Origin: Mycolicibacterium frederiksbergense
GTDB lineage: Bacteria > Actinomycetota > Actinomycetes > Mycobacteriales > Mycobacteriaceae
Assembly (NCBI RefSeq): GCF_012223425.1
Contig: NZ_CP038799.1
Coordinates: forward strand, 3,332,249-3,396,248
DNA: 64,000 bases
Direction of reading: 5' to 3'
Under the pieces are notes generated by a model that ran no database searches, had not been told where the DNA came from, and saw nothing but the letters and a program-made list of their open reading frames with translations. A program made the translations under genes and the position numbers. Positions 33,424-43,212 of this stretch are shown here, one piece after another (positions within the stretch are counted from its first letter, which is position 1; the number at the start of each line of letters is the position of its first letter).

Positions 33424-34856
33424 GACGATGGATGCGTTTTGGCGTCATAGGCGCGCTGCTGGTCGGTCTGATCGGTGGGACGTATGTGGTTTGGCCACGA
33501 GTCTCCAACTACACCGTGGTCGGATACTTCAGTTCGGCGGCGGGCTTGTATCCGGGCGACGAAGTGCGCATCGTCGGTGTGCCGGTGGGTTTGATCGAAT
33601 CGATCTCACCGCAGGCCGATGCCGTGAAAATCACCATGCGGATCCAGCATGACGTCAAGCTGCCCGCCGACGCCCGTGCAGTGATGCTGGCGCCTAACCT
33701 CGTGTCTGCAAGGTTCATTCAGATCACGCCCGCCTATCGACAAGGCCCGGCGATGACAGATGGCGACACCATCGAGTTGGGTCGCACGGCCGTGCCAGTG
33801 GAGTGGGACGATGTCAAGACCGAGCTGACCAGGCTGAGTCAAACTCTCGGACCGTCTGCCGGCCAGGTCCAGGGGCCACTCACCCAGTTCGTGAATCAGG
33901 CCGCCGACACCTTCGACGGCAACGGCGATTCCTTCCGGCAAGCTTTGCGGGAGCTGTCACAGACTGCCGGGCGACTGGGCGACTCCAGCACCGACCTGTT
34001 CGACACTGTGAAAAATCTTCACATTCTGGTCGACGCCCTGTCCAGGAGCAATGAGCAAATCGTTCAGTTCAGCGGGCACCTGGCGTCGGTGTCACAGGTC
34101 TTGGCCGACAGCTCCGTGGGGTTGGACGACACGGTGGGCAGTCTCAACCAAGCTCTGTCCGACGTTCGGGGTTTTCTCGGCGAGCACAACGAGACGCTGA
34201 TCGGCAGCGTCAACAGGTTGACCGACCTGACCAGCATCCTCACGACCCAGACCGACGACGTCGAGCAGATCTTGCATGTCTTGCCGAACGCGATGGCAAA
34301 CTTCTACAACATTTACAACCCCGCCCAGGGCACAGCCAACGGGCTGTTGGGCCTACCCGAGTTCGCCAACCCCGTGCAGTTCATTTGCGGAGGTTTCGAA
34401 GCCGCAGGGATGCCCGACTACGACAAACGGAACGAGATCTGTCGTCAGCGGATGGCTCCGGTGCTCAAACGCCTGGCGGTGAACTATCCGCCGATCATGG
34501 CCCACGGCGTCAATACGATCACCGCGTACAAGGGCCAGGTTATTTACGACACTCCTGCGACTGAGGCGAAGGCACAGACCTACATCCCGCACCTGGAATG
34601 GATACCTGCTGAGGGACGGTTCCCGCCTCGTGCGGGCAATGAGGGCGATCCCAGTGCGTTGCTTCTGCCGCAGAATCCTGCTCCCGGTCCGCCGCCTCCT
34701 GCACAGCCGTTCACACTCGGCCCTGTGATTCCGCCGGCTGGTCCACCACCGGGTCCTGCGCCGGCCGCTGCGCCTGCGCCCGGTCCGCTTCCCGCCGAGG
34801 CGGCCGTCCCGGGTCTGCAGCCAGGCCTTCCACAACAGCCAGGAGGTGGGTCATGA
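33420..34856 (+). CDS. mce4D: Mce4D, MlaD-domain sterol transport protein
   Basis: 478 residues. N-terminal TM, MCE domain with SSAAGLYPGDEVRIVGVPVGLIESI, then coiled helical region, and a Pro/Ala/Gly-rich tail from about residue 415 (runs of PPAQP and PPPGPAPAA). The tail makes it somewhat longer than I recall for the M. tuberculosis protein. Overlaps mce4E by 4 nt. Confidence 0.92.
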   Translation: MRRWMRFGVIGALLVGLIGGTYVVWPRVSNYTVVGYFSSAAGLYPGDEVRIVGVPVGLIESISPQADAVKITMRIQHDVKLPADARAVMLAPNLVSARFIQITPAYRQGPAMTDGDTIELGRTAVPVEWDDVKTELTRLSQTLGPSAGQVQGPLTQFVNQAADTFDGNGDSFRQALRELSQTAGRLGDSSTDLFDTVKNLHILVDALSRSNEQIVQFSGHLASVSQVLADSSVGLDDTVGSLNQALSDVRGFLGEHNETLIGSVNRLTDLTSILTTQTDDVEQILHVLPNAMANFYNIYNPAQGTANGLLGLPEFANPVQFICGGFEAAGMPDYDKRNEICRQRMAPVLKRLAVNYPPIMAHGVNTITAYKGQVIYDTPATEAKAQTYIPHLEWIPAEGRFPPRAGNEGDPSALLLPQNPAPGPPPPAQPFTLGPVIPPAGPPPGPAPAAAPAPGPLPAEAAVPGLQPGLPQQPGGGS

Positions 34857-36049
34857 CACGCGTGTCCTCGCGAGTCAGGGCTGGTCGAGCCGCCCGCCGC
34901 ACCCTGGTCTTGGGCTCCGGCGTGGTTCTGCTTGCGGGCTGCCAGTTCGGCGGATTGAACTCGATGAACATGCCGGGCACCGCGGGTCATGGCAAAGGTG
35001 CGTTCGCTATCACTGTGGAAGTGCCCGATGTGGCCACGCTGCCGCAGAACTCACCGGTGATGGTCGACGACGTCACCGTCGGAAGCGTGTCGGGCATCGA
35101 GGCCGTCCAAAAACCGGACGGAACGTTCTATGCGGCAGTCGAACTCTCCCTGGATTCCAATGTCACATTGCCGGCCAACACGACCGTGAAGGTTGCACAG
35201 ACGTCACTGCTGGGATCGCAGCACATCGAACTGGCCCCGCCGCTTGCCGAACCGCCTGTTGGCGAGCTGCGGGACGGTGCCCAGATTCCGCTGAGCCAAG
35301 GTAGCCGCTATCCCACGACAGAGGAAGTGCTATCCGCTCTCGGGGTGGTCGTTAACAAGGGCAATCTCGGTGCGCTGCAGGACATCACGCACGAGCTCTA
35401 CGCCGGAGTGGCCGGTCGTGAGGGACAGTTCGCCGGGCTGATCCCGCGGCTCGCCGACCTGGCCACATCCTTGAATCGACAGACAGAAGACATCATCGCA
35501 ACCGCCGAGGGCTTGAACCGCTTCGCTGGAATCCTTGCGCGCAACAAAGACAGTTTGGGCCGCACGCTGGACACGTTGCCGGCAGCGCTACGTGTGCTCA
35601 ACGAAAATCGAGCCCAGATCGTGGATGCTTTTGCCGCGCTGCAAAGGCTGGGCACCGTCTCGGCGCGGGTCTTGGCCGAAACCAAGGACGATTTCGCCGA
35701 GGACCTCATCGACGTGTATGCGGTCATCAAACCGCTCAACGACAACCGCTCGGATTTCGTGTCCAGCCTCGATAGCCTGGCTACTTTCCCGTTCCCGGGT
35801 AAGAATCTGCACCGAGTCGCCCGCGGCGACTACTTCAACGTGTTTGCGACATTCGATCTCACGATCCGACGACTCGGCGAGACCATCTTCACGACGTCGT
35901 TCTTCGATCCGAATATGAAGCGCATTGCCGAAGTCGTGAATCCGCCGGAATTCTTGACTGGAGAGATGGCGAATCTGTCGGGGCAGGCAGCTGATCCGTT
36001 CAAGATCCCGGCGGGAACCGCGTCGGGTCAGGAGGTGCCGCCGGAATAA
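34853..36049 (+). CDS. lprN: Mce4E lipoprotein (LprN)
   Basis: A 398-residue Mce protein with a signal peptide and lipobox L-L-A-G-C (Cys30) in place of the TM anchor, as in all MceE subunits. The MCE domain follows (VEVPDVATLPQNSPVMVDDVTVGSVSGIEA). The lipid anchor should tether the Mce4 tunnel. The TAATG junction couples it to mce4F. Confidence 0.93.
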   Translation: MTRVSSRVRAGRAARRTLVLGSGVVLLAGCQFGGLNSMNMPGTAGHGKGAFAITVEVPDVATLPQNSPVMVDDVTVGSVSGIEAVQKPDGTFYAAVELSLDSNVTLPANTTVKVAQTSLLGSQHIELAPPLAEPPVGELRDGAQIPLSQGSRYPTTEEVLSALGVVVNKGNLGALQDITHELYAGVAGREGQFAGLIPRLADLATSLNRQTEDIIATAEGLNRFAGILARNKDSLGRTLDTLPAALRVLNENRAQIVDAFAALQRLGTVSARVLAETKDDFAEDLIDVYAVIKPLNDNRSDFVSSLDSLATFPFPGKNLHRVARGDYFNVFATFDLTIRRLGETIFTTSFFDPNMKRIAEVVNPPEFLTGEMANLSGQAADPFKIPAGTASGQEVPPE

Positions 36050-37773
36050 TGTTCACTCGAACAACGCAAATCCAGTTGTGGGTCTTCGCGGTCGTGACCG
36101 TCTTCTCGGTCGGCGCAATCGCTCTGCTATACATCCGTGTTCCTGACCGGCTCGGCCTGGGTACTTATGACGTCACCGCAAATTTCGTTGCCGGCGGCGG
36201 ACTTTACGAGAATGCGAACGTCACCTTCCGCGGCGTACAAGCCGGGCGCGTCGAGTGGGTGCGTTTGACCGACGACGGCGTGACCGCGCAGATGCGGATC
36301 AACAGCGACGTCAAAATCCCGGCGAACTCCACGGCAACCGTCAAGAGCGTCTCCGCGATCGGAGAACAGTACGTGGATTTCGTTCCCACCGCCGATCCCT
36401 CGCCGACGACGCTCCAGAACGGTGCCGTCATCCCGGAGGAGAGAACCGCGATTCCACAGGAGGTCGCTGAGCTGCTGCGCGAGGCAGACCGGCTGGTGAG
36501 CAGTGTCGACAGCGCCCGGCTCGAAGACCTCCTGAGGGAAGCGTTCAAAGCCTTCAACGGCTCCGGCCCCGAACTGGCGCGGTTGCTCCAGTCGGTGCGG
36601 GTACTGGTCGACAAGGCCAACGAGAGCTGGCCGCAGACCTCCTCGCTGATAGACCAAGCTGGTCCGTTCCTGGAAGCGCAGATTCGAAGCGGCGAGGACA
36701 TCCGGTCGTTGGCCGACGGATTGGCGCGCTTCACCAGCGAAGTAAAAGACGCGGATCCGCAACTTCGGACACTGCTCCAGATCACCCCGGACGCGGCTGC
36801 GGTAGCCAGCGACACCTTCTCAGGCATTCGCCCGTCGTTCCCGGTGCTGGCGGCCAACCTGGCCAACTTCGGCCGAGTCGGCGTCATCTACCGCAAGTCG
36901 ATCGAACAGGCGCTTGTCATTTTTCCTGCCCTGCAGGCCTCGCTGCTCACAATCGGCGGACAGCTTCCCGCTGACGAGGGGGGTAAGCAGGATTTCAAGA
37001 TCTCGATCAACGATCCGCCGCCGTGCAATACGGGATTCCTCCCTCCGACCGAGATTCGCACGCCCGGTGACACGACATTGCGCGATTTGCCCACGGACAT
37101 GTACTGCAAAGTTGCACAGAACGATCCGATGGTGGTGCGTGGCGCGAGAAATTACCCGTGTCAGGAATACCCCGGCAAGCGTGCTCCGACGATCCAGCTG
37201 TGTCGGGACCCGCGCGGCTACGTCCCGGTCGGCAACAGCCCATGGCGTGGACCGCCGGTGCCGATCGACACACCTGCGGACGCGCGAAATATACTGCCGC
37301 CAAATAAGTTTCCCTACATACCGCCGGAGAATGATCCGGACCCGGGATATCCTGTCCCGCCCGGGCTGGTGCCACCCGGGGTTCAACCCGGTCCAGGACC
37401 TGCGCCGCACCAACCATGGCCGTATATCCCTCCGCCAAACGATGGCCCACCGCCACCCCCACTGACGGCATGGATCCCGCCGGCTCCGTACCCGGATGCG
37501 TGGCCTCCGCCCGCGGTGCCGCCGGGTTGGGCCACCAACCCGCCGGCCGACGTGTTCGCAGGGCCCTACGATCCGCCGCCGCCGGCATCCGCGCCGCCAC
37601 CTGCGCCACCGAACGTGCCACAGGCCAGCGCGGCCGCGTACGGAATGTATGACCAGCACACCGGTGTCTTCGTCGACCCGGCCGGCGGCACCGGGGTCTA
37701 CGCGCCTGGTGTTACCGACATGCGGCCGCAGGAGAACTGGGTGGACTTGATGCTTTATCCGGAGATGACCTGA
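36049..37773 (+). CDS. mce4F: Mce4F, MlaD-domain sterol transport protein with proline-rich tail
   Basis: A 574-residue Mce protein. TM anchor at 8-28, MCE domain (FVAGGGLYENANVTFRGVQAGRVEWV), helical region with paired cysteines, then a very proline-rich C-terminal tail (about residues 395-520, repeated PPP, PGP and PWPYIPPPN). The tail may span or bind the envelope outside the tunnel. The ATG overlaps the mce4E stop by one base and the stop overlaps mas4A by one base. Confidence 0.92.
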   Translation: MFTRTTQIQLWVFAVVTVFSVGAIALLYIRVPDRLGLGTYDVTANFVAGGGLYENANVTFRGVQAGRVEWVRLTDDGVTAQMRINSDVKIPANSTATVKSVSAIGEQYVDFVPTADPSPTTLQNGAVIPEERTAIPQEVAELLREADRLVSSVDSARLEDLLREAFKAFNGSGPELARLLQSVRVLVDKANESWPQTSSLIDQAGPFLEAQIRSGEDIRSLADGLARFTSEVKDADPQLRTLLQITPDAAAVASDTFSGIRPSFPVLAANLANFGRVGVIYRKSIEQALVIFPALQASLLTIGGQLPADEGGKQDFKISINDPPPCNTGFLPPTEIRTPGDTTLRDLPTDMYCKVAQNDPMVVRGARNYPCQEYPGKRAPTIQLCRDPRGYVPVGNSPWRGPPVPIDTPADARNILPPNKFPYIPPENDPDPGYPVPPGLVPPGVQPGPGPAPHQPWPYIPPPNDGPPPPPLTAWIPPAPYPDAWPPPAVPPGWATNPPADVFAGPYDPPPPASAPPPAPPNVPQASAAAYGMYDQHTGVFVDPAGGTGVYAPGVTDMRPQENWVDLMLYPEMT

Positions 37774-38450
37774 TGGCACCCACGGGAAAATCTGTCCGCC
37801 GCCGCGCCTCCCGCCCCGCCGGGCCAACCAGCGGTGTGCCGGATCAGGCCGTCGTGCGCATTGCGACGGCTGATCCGGCCGTGGCTGAACCTGCTCCGAA
37901 AACGCGTGAGGTGCGGCGTCTGCCAGGGCGTCGACCGAACCACCGCATGGTCGCTATCGTCGCATCGGTGTTCGGGTTCGTCATGGTCGTCGGTCTGAGC
38001 ACCGCGGTGGCGGTGCTCGGTCTGCAGCGACAAGACGCGGAAGCCCTGCAAACCCGTGACCAGCGGTTCGTCGACACTGCCACGCAGACCGTGGTGAACA
38101 TGTTCAGTTTCAAGCAGGACACCATTGACGAGAGTGTCGACCGCTTCTACGAAAGCACCAGTGGGCCGTTGCGGGACATGTTCAGTCAGGCCAACAACGT
38201 CGAGAACCTCAAGGCGATCTTCCGTGACACCGGTGGCAGTTCGGAGACGGTGATCAACGGAGCGGCGATCGAGAGCATCGACGACATCAGCAATACCGCA
38301 GCGGTGTTGGTGTCGGCGCGGGTTACCGCTAGCGACATCAACGGCAACAACAGGCCCTCTCAGCCTTACCGGCTGCGGATCATCGTGATGGAGGGTGATG
38401 ACGGGCGGATGACGGCCCACGACCTCAACTACCCCAACGGTGGGAACTGA
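37773..38450 (+). CDS. mas4A: Mce4-associated membrane protein Mas4A
   Basis: 225 residues. A basic, Pro/Arg-rich cytoplasmic N-terminus of about 55 residues (KSVRRRASRPAGP...KTREVRRLPGRRPNHR), one TM helix (about 56-80) and an extracellular NTF2-like domain with RFYESTSGPLRDMF. Corresponds to Rv3493c. Mas proteins stabilise Mce transporters. Confidence 0.88.
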   Translation: MAPTGKSVRRRASRPAGPTSGVPDQAVVRIATADPAVAEPAPKTREVRRLPGRRPNHRMVAIVASVFGFVMVVGLSTAVAVLGLQRQDAEALQTRDQRFVDTATQTVVNMFSFKQDTIDESVDRFYESTSGPLRDMFSQANNVENLKAIFRDTGGSSETVINGAAIESIDDISNTAAVLVSARVTASDINGNNRPSQPYRLRIIVMEGDDGRMTAHDLNYPNGGN

Positions 38451-38938
38451 TGCGGTGGATCGTTAGCGGCATCGTGGGTCTGGTTGCCGTTGCCTTGGTG
38501 AGCCTGGGAGCAATCGCAGGCGGCCTGTATTGGCAGCGGGTGGAGACGCTCGGTGAACAGGCCGCGCGCGAGGAACTCGGACCGCTTGCGCAACAGCAGA
38601 TTCCGATGGTCTTCACCTACGACTACAAGACTGTGGAGGGCAACCTCACCGATGCGTACAGGCTGCTTACGCCCGCCTACCGCAAAGAGTTCGAGGACCG
38701 AGCCAGATCCGACATTATTCCTCAGGCTCGACAGCGTGAACTGGTGAGCCAAGCCAATGTGGTCGGCGTCGGGGTGATGGAGGCGCAGCGCAATTCGGCA
38801 GCGGTGATGGTCTACATCAACCGAACGGTCTCGGAGAAAGAGAACCGCGACCAGCCGATCTATGACGGCAGCCGCCTGCGCGTCGACTACCAGAAGATCG
38901 ACGGCAAGTGGTTGATCAGCTACATCACTCCGATTTAG
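38450..38938 (+). CDS. mas4B: Mce4-associated membrane protein Mas4B
   Basis: 162 residues. One N-terminal TM (about 2-24) and an extracellular NTF2-like domain with [31 protein letters not shown]. Corresponds to Rv3492c. Coupled to mas4A by TGATG. The 3' end overlaps the convergent otsA by 14 bp, leaving no room for a terminator. Confidence 0.88.
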   Translation: MRWIVSGIVGLVAVALVSLGAIAGGLYWQRVETLGEQAAREELGPLAQQQIPMVFTYDYKTVEGNLTDAYRLLTPAYRKEFEDRARSDIIPQARQRELVSQANVVGVGVMEAQRNSAAVMVYINRTVSEKENRDQPIYDGSRLRVDYQKIDGKWLISYITPI

Positions 38939-40385
38939 CGGTGGCCAGGGCGTCCAGGAACGACCTCGCCCAGCGGTCGACGTCATGGGCGAGCACCTGG
39001 CGGCGCAGCGCGCGCATCCGGCGCTTGCCGTCTTCGACGGTCTGATTCAGCGCCTGCTCGATGGCATCGCGGACACCGTCGGTGTGGTGCGGGTTGCACA
39101 GGTAGGCCTGGCGCAGTTCGGCCGCGGCGCCGGTGAATTCGGAAAGCACCAGCGCCCCGCCCAGATCGCTGCGGCAGGCCACGTACTCCTTGGCGACCAG
39201 GTTCATACCGTCGCGCAGCGGGGTCACCAGCATCACGTCGGCCGCCACGAAGAACGCGATCAGCTCATCCCGGGGCAGCGGCCGGTGGATGTAGTGCACC
39301 ACCGCATGGCCGACCTCGCCGTACTCGCCGTTGATATGGCCGACCTGACGCTCGATGCCCTCGCGCATCTCGATATAGCTCTCGACGCGTTCCCGGCTGG
39401 GTGTGGCCAGCTGGATCAGCACGGTGTCGCTGCGGTCGGCGCGGTTCTGTTCCAGCAGTTCGGAGAACGCCGTGAGGCGGACGTCGATGCCCTTGGTGTA
39501 GTCCAGCCGGTCGACCCCGAGCAGGATCTTGCGCGGGTTGCCCAGCTCGGCGCGGATCTGGCGGGCCCGCTGCCGGACGGCCTTGTCCCGGGCCTTGCGG
39601 TCCAGATCGGCGGAGTCGATGGAGATGGGGAACGCGCCGACCTTGACGGTGCGGAACCCGATCTGGACCTCGCCGAAACGGGACCGCACGCCGATCGAGG
39701 CGCGCGAGGTGTTGGCGCCGATCAGCCGCCGCGCCAGGATCAGGAAGTTCTGGGCGCCGCCGGCCAGGTGGAAACCGACCAGATCGGCACCGAGCAGGCC
39801 CTCGATGATCTCGGTGCGCCAGGGCATCTGCATGAACAGCTCGACCGGGGGAAACGGGATGTGCAGGAAGAATCCGATGGTCAGGTCGGGACGCAGCATG
39901 CGCAGCATCTTCGGCACCAGCTGCAGCTGGTAGTCCTGGATCCAGATGGTGGCGCCCGGGGCCGCGGCCCGCGAGGTGGCCTCGGCGAACCGCCGGTTCA
40001 CCTCGACGTAGCGTTCCCACCATTGCCGGTGGTAGGTCGGTTTGACGATGACGTCGTGGTACAGCGGCCAGAGCGTGGCGTTGGAGAAACCCTCGTAGTA
40101 CAACGCGACGTCATCGGCGGACAACCGCACCGGATAGAGCTGCAGGTCGTCGGCGACGATGGGTTCCTCGTCGCCGTCGGCGACACCGGGCCAGCCGATC
40201 CAGGCGCCGCGTTGCTTGCGCAGGATCGGTTCCAGCGCGGTGACCAGGCCACCGGGGCTGCGCTTCCAGGTGGTGGTGCCATCGGGCAGTACCACCTGAT
40301 CGATCGGCAGCCGATTGGCGACCACGACGAAGTCGGCTTGACCCCCTGACGGGGCGGAGTCGTCGGTATCGACTCCCATCGACAC
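38925..40385 (-). CDS. otsA: Trehalose-6-phosphate synthase OtsA
   Basis: A 486-residue GT20 glycosyltransferase with [25 protein letters not shown] near the N-terminus and [14 protein letters not shown] in the donor domain. It makes trehalose-6-phosphate from a nucleoside-diphosphate glucose and glucose-6-phosphate. GTG 40385 directly abuts the stop of the 54-aa gene; ATG 40379 is also possible. Matches Rv3490 by position. Confidence 0.93.
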   Translation of the reverse strand: MSMGVDTDDSAPSGGQADFVVVANRLPIDQVVLPDGTTTWKRSPGGLVTALEPILRKQRGAWIGWPGVADGDEEPIVADDLQLYPVRLSADDVALYYEGFSNATLWPLYHDVIVKPTYHRQWWERYVEVNRRFAEATSRAAAPGATIWIQDYQLQLVPKMLRMLRPDLTIGFFLHIPFPPVELFMQMPWRTEIIEGLLGADLVGFHLAGGAQNFLILARRLIGANTSRASIGVRSRFGEVQIGFRTVKVGAFPISIDSADLDRKARDKAVRQRARQIRAELGNPRKILLGVDRLDYTKGIDVRLTAFSELLEQNRADRSDTVLIQLATPSRERVESYIEMREGIERQVGHINGEYGEVGHAVVHYIHRPLPRDELIAFFVAADVMLVTPLRDGMNLVAKEYVACRSDLGGALVLSEFTGAAAELRQAYLCNPHHTDGVRDAIEQALNQTVEDGKRRMRALRRQVLAHDVDRWARSFLDALATAKSE

Positions 40386-40550
40386 CTAGGCCTCGAGCTT
40401 TGCCGGTCCGATACCGAGCATGGCGAGGAAGGTGCGACATTCGTCGGCGTCGGTGGCGTAGGCGGCCACCACGCGGCGAGCCATGCTGGCGGTGTCGTCG
40501 GCCACGGGCTCGACGTCGCCGATCTCGGCGCTATCTGTTTTGGCGGGCAT
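40386..40550 (-). CDS. Conserved-position small protein (54 aa) upstream of otsA
   Basis: The reverse frame from ATG 40550 to TAG 40386 encodes a 54-residue acidic protein beginning MPAKTDSAEIGDVEPVADD and ending GIGPAKLEA. Its stop abuts the otsA GTG with no gap, so the two are almost certainly cotranscribed. M. tuberculosis has a similarly sized ORF (Rv3489) at this place. The middle (ARRVVAAYATDADECRTFLAML) looks helical. Function unknown. Confidence 0.72.
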   Translation of the reverse strand: MPAKTDSAEIGDVEPVADDTASMARRVVAAYATDADECRTFLAMLGIGPAKLEA

Positions 40551-40609
40551 CACATAATTCTAGGCGAAGTCCCGGCCATCGCCGTCGGCACCCGTGTAAA
40601 TGTGTAGCT

Positions 40610-41446
40610 GTGCAAATTACTTTGGCAGGACAGACGGTCCTGGTGACCGGCGGTGGAAGCGGTATCGGCAAGGGTGTGGCGGCGGAGGTGGTCGCCAGCG
40701 GCGGCAACGCCATGCTGGTCGGGCGCAACGCCGACAAGCTGTCGGCGGCGGTGGACGAGATCACCGCGGGGCCCGGGGATGGCGAGGTGCGCTTCGAACC
40801 CGCCGATGTCACCAACGAGGACGAGGTGGCCCGCGCGGTCGACGCGGCGACGGCGTGGACGGGCCGGCTGAACGGAGTGGTGCACTGTGCGGGCGGCACC
40901 GAGACCATCGGCCCGCTGACGCAGGTCGATTCCGAGGGCTGGCGCCGCGCGGTCGACCTGAATGTCAACGGCAGCATGTACGTGCTCAAGCATTCGGCGC
41001 GCGAACTGGTGCGCGGCGGCGGTGGGTCCTTCATCGGGATCTCGTCGATCGCCGCGAGCAACACCCACCGCTGGTTCGGTGCCTACGGGGTCACCAAGGC
41101 CGCGCTGGATCACCTGATGATGCTGGCCGCCGACGAACTCGGGCCGTCCTGGGTGCGGGTGAACTCCATCCGGCCGGGCCTGATCGCCACCGATATGGTC
41201 GCCCCGATCCTGTCCATGCCGGAACTCAGCGGTGACTATGCGGCCCAGACCCCGCTGCCGCGCCACGGCGAGGTGGAAGACATCGCGAATGCCGCGGTGT
41301 TCCTGCTCAGCGATGCCTCGGGCTGGATCACCGGTCAGGTGATCAATATCGACGGCGGTCACGGTCTGCGGCGCGGACCCGATCTGTCGGCGATGCTGGA
41401 GCCGGTCTTCGGTGCGGACGGGCTGCGCGGGGTCGTCGAGCGCTAG
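40610..41446 (+). CDS. Short-chain dehydrogenase/reductase
   Basis: A 278-residue classical SDR with TGGGSGIGKG, HCAGG, IGISSIAA (Ser) and YGVTKAALD (Tyr/Lys). GTG 40610 is chosen because the product then begins at the first strand (VQITLAGQTVLVTGG), with only 59 bp to the divergent 54-aa gene. Substrate unknown. Confidence 0.88.
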   Translation: MQITLAGQTVLVTGGGSGIGKGVAAEVVASGGNAMLVGRNADKLSAAVDEITAGPGDGEVRFEPADVTNEDEVARAVDAATAWTGRLNGVVHCAGGTETIGPLTQVDSEGWRRAVDLNVNGSMYVLKHSARELVRGGGGSFIGISSIAASNTHRWFGAYGVTKAALDHLMMLAADELGPSWVRVNSIRPGLIATDMVAPILSMPELSGDYAAQTPLPRHGEVEDIANAAVFLLSDASGWITGQVINIDGGHGLRRGPDLSAMLEPVFGADGLRGVVER

Positions 41447-41451
41447 CCGGA

Positions 41452-41778
41452 CTACTTCTGCAGCTTCTCTGCGCAGTACGCCTGCGCGGCGATACCGGCG
41501 AAGGTGGTGATCTCGTCGTTGGACAGGTCGGCGTTGTCCTTGATGTAGTACAGCGCCTTCTCGATGCCCTTGTCGCCGCCGTTGCCCAGCTTGCGGCACA
41601 TCGACTGGGCCATGTCGATCGCCTTGGAGTCGGTGCCGACCTGCACACCGTGCTCGGTGAGTGCCGCCAGGAACTGCTGATCGGTCTCGGTCGGTTCGTC
41701 GGCCGCGGCCGGTGCCGCGAGCGCGGTGGCGGCGCCGACGGCCACGATGACCGCGCCCATGACGCTCTTGAAACTCAT
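41452..41778 (-). CDS. DUF732 exported protein
   Basis: A 108-residue protein with a signal peptide (cleavage near AAPAAA-DEP). The DUF732 core has DQQFLAALTEHGV, AQSMCRKLGNG and AAQAYCAEK with two cysteines probably paired. Small DUF732 proteins are common in mycobacteria and are secreted; role unknown. The stop lies 5 bp from the end of the convergent SDR. Confidence 0.88.
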   Translation of the reverse strand: MSFKSVMGAVIVAVGAATALAAPAAADEPTETDQQFLAALTEHGVQVGTDSKAIDMAQSMCRKLGNGGDKGIEKALYYIKDNADLSNDEITTFAGIAAQAYCAEKLQK

Positions 41779-41855
41779 CGGTTCTCCTGTCCCGTCACCA
41801 ACGCACAGTACGCACACGCACACTGTGGTGAATATCGGCAGGTGAAGCGGCTGCG

Positions 41856-42344
41856 TTACGGAGTGGCACCCTCGTCGATGTGCTCGGCGGCGCGTTTCAC
41901 CGCGTTGACGATGCCCTGATAGCCGGTGCACCGACAGAAGTTGCCGGACAGGCCCTCCCGGATCTCGGCATCGGTGGGGGACGGATTGTCGGCCAGCAGC
42001 GCGGTGATGGAGGTGACGAAACCGGGCGTGCAGAAGCCGCACTGCAGACCGTGGCATTCCCGCATGGCGGCCTGTACCGGTGAGAGCTCACCGTCGGGGG
42101 ATGCGATGCCCTCCACGGTGGTCACCTCCCGGCCGTCGGCCTGCACGGCCAGCACCAGGCAGGACCGTACGGCCTGGCCGTCCAGCAACACCGTGCAGGC
42201 GCCGCAGGCGCCGTGCTCACAGCCAAGGTGGGTGCCGGTCAGCCCGCAGTTCTCCCGGAGGTGATCGGCCAGCGTCACGCGCGGTTCGACGGTGTCGCGG
42301 TACTGGCGACCGTTCACCGACACCGCGACGGGTAGTTCATGCAT
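41856..42344 (-). CDS. coxS: Molybdenum hydroxylase small subunit, [2Fe-2S] (CoxS-type)
   Basis: A 162-residue iron-sulfur subunit. Plant-type cluster ligands are Cys42, 47, 50 and 62 (GCEHGACGAC...C); the second cluster uses Cys102, 105, 137 and 139 (CGFC...CRC). It passes electrons from the molybdenum centre to the flavin subunit. Last gene of coxL-coxG-coxM-coxS; the start overlaps coxM by 8 nt. Confidence 0.93.
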   Translation of the reverse strand: MHELPVAVSVNGRQYRDTVEPRVTLADHLRENCGLTGTHLGCEHGACGACTVLLDGQAVRSCLVLAVQADGREVTTVEGIASPDGELSPVQAAMRECHGLQCGFCTPGFVTSITALLADNPSPTDAEIREGLSGNFCRCTGYQGIVNAVKRAAEHIDEGATP

Positions 42345-43212
42345 CGAGTGCCTCCGTGGTTGCGTCGGTCCAGGCTCGGGCGACCATCGCCGCTCCCACC
42401 CGGGTGCGGTAGGACGCCGACCCTTGCAGATCGGCCGGGATGTCTTCGAGTTCGGACAACGCCAGCCGCCCGAATTCCGCCGCGGTGATGTCGGAGACGG
42501 CCCTGCCGGTGATCGCCCGCTCGGCCGGGGTGCCCCGTTCGGGCGTGGAACCCAGCCCGAGCAGGCCCACCGCGCAACGCTTCACCCGGTTCTCGGCGTC
42601 GAGTTCGACGGCCACCGTCGCACCCGCGATCGCGAAGTCGCCGTGCCTGCGCGCGAACTCGTGCACGGCAAAACCGGTTCGTCCGGACCAGACCGGGAAT
42701 CGCACCGCGCGCAGCAGTTCGTCGGCGGCCAGCGAGTTCTCCCACAGGCCGGTGAAGAAGTCGGCTGCCGCGATCTGACGGTCACCGCGTGACGACGCCG
42801 CATCGATGGTGGCGTCCAGCGTCAGCGCCACCGCGGCGAACTCGGCCGCCGGGTCGGCATGGGCGATCGCGCCACCGAGTGTGCCCCGGTTGCGGATCTG
42901 GAAGTGCCCGATGTGTGGGGTGGCCAGTGACAGCAGCGGCACCGAATCGGCCACCTCGTCGTCCATGCCCACCAGCGCATGCGCGGTGCCCGCCCCGATG
43001 ACCACCTGGTCGTCGATCAGATCGATGCCCTGCAGTTCGGGTATCCGGGAGATGTCGACCAGGTTCTCGAAATGCGTCAGGCGCATCGCCAGCAGGGGAA
43101 TCAGGCTCTGTCCGCCCGCGAGTACCTTGGCCTCGTCGCCGAACTCGGCGAGCACGTCCGCTGCCTCCTTCACCGACTCGGCCCGGTGATAGGCGAACGG
43201 TGCGGGTTTCAT
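42337..43212 (-). CDS. coxM: Molybdenum hydroxylase FAD subunit (CoxM-type)
   Basis: A 291-residue FAD-binding subunit with VLAGGQSLIPLLAMRL (FAD loop) and ATPHIGHFQIRNRGTLGGAIAHADPAAE, the canonical second FAD motif. It takes electrons from the iron-sulfur subunit. Overlaps coxG upstream (ATGA) and coxS downstream. Confidence 0.93.
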   Translation of the reverse strand: MKPAPFAYHRAESVKEAADVLAEFGDEAKVLAGGQSLIPLLAMRLTHFENLVDISRIPELQGIDLIDDQVVIGAGTAHALVGMDDEVADSVPLLSLATPHIGHFQIRNRGTLGGAIAHADPAAEFAAVALTLDATIDAASSRGDRQIAAADFFTGLWENSLAADELLRAVRFPVWSGRTGFAVHEFARRHGDFAIAGATVAVELDAENRVKRCAVGLLGLGSTPERGTPAERAITGRAVSDITAAEFGRLALSELEDIPADLQGSASYRTRVGAAMVARAWTDATTEALDA

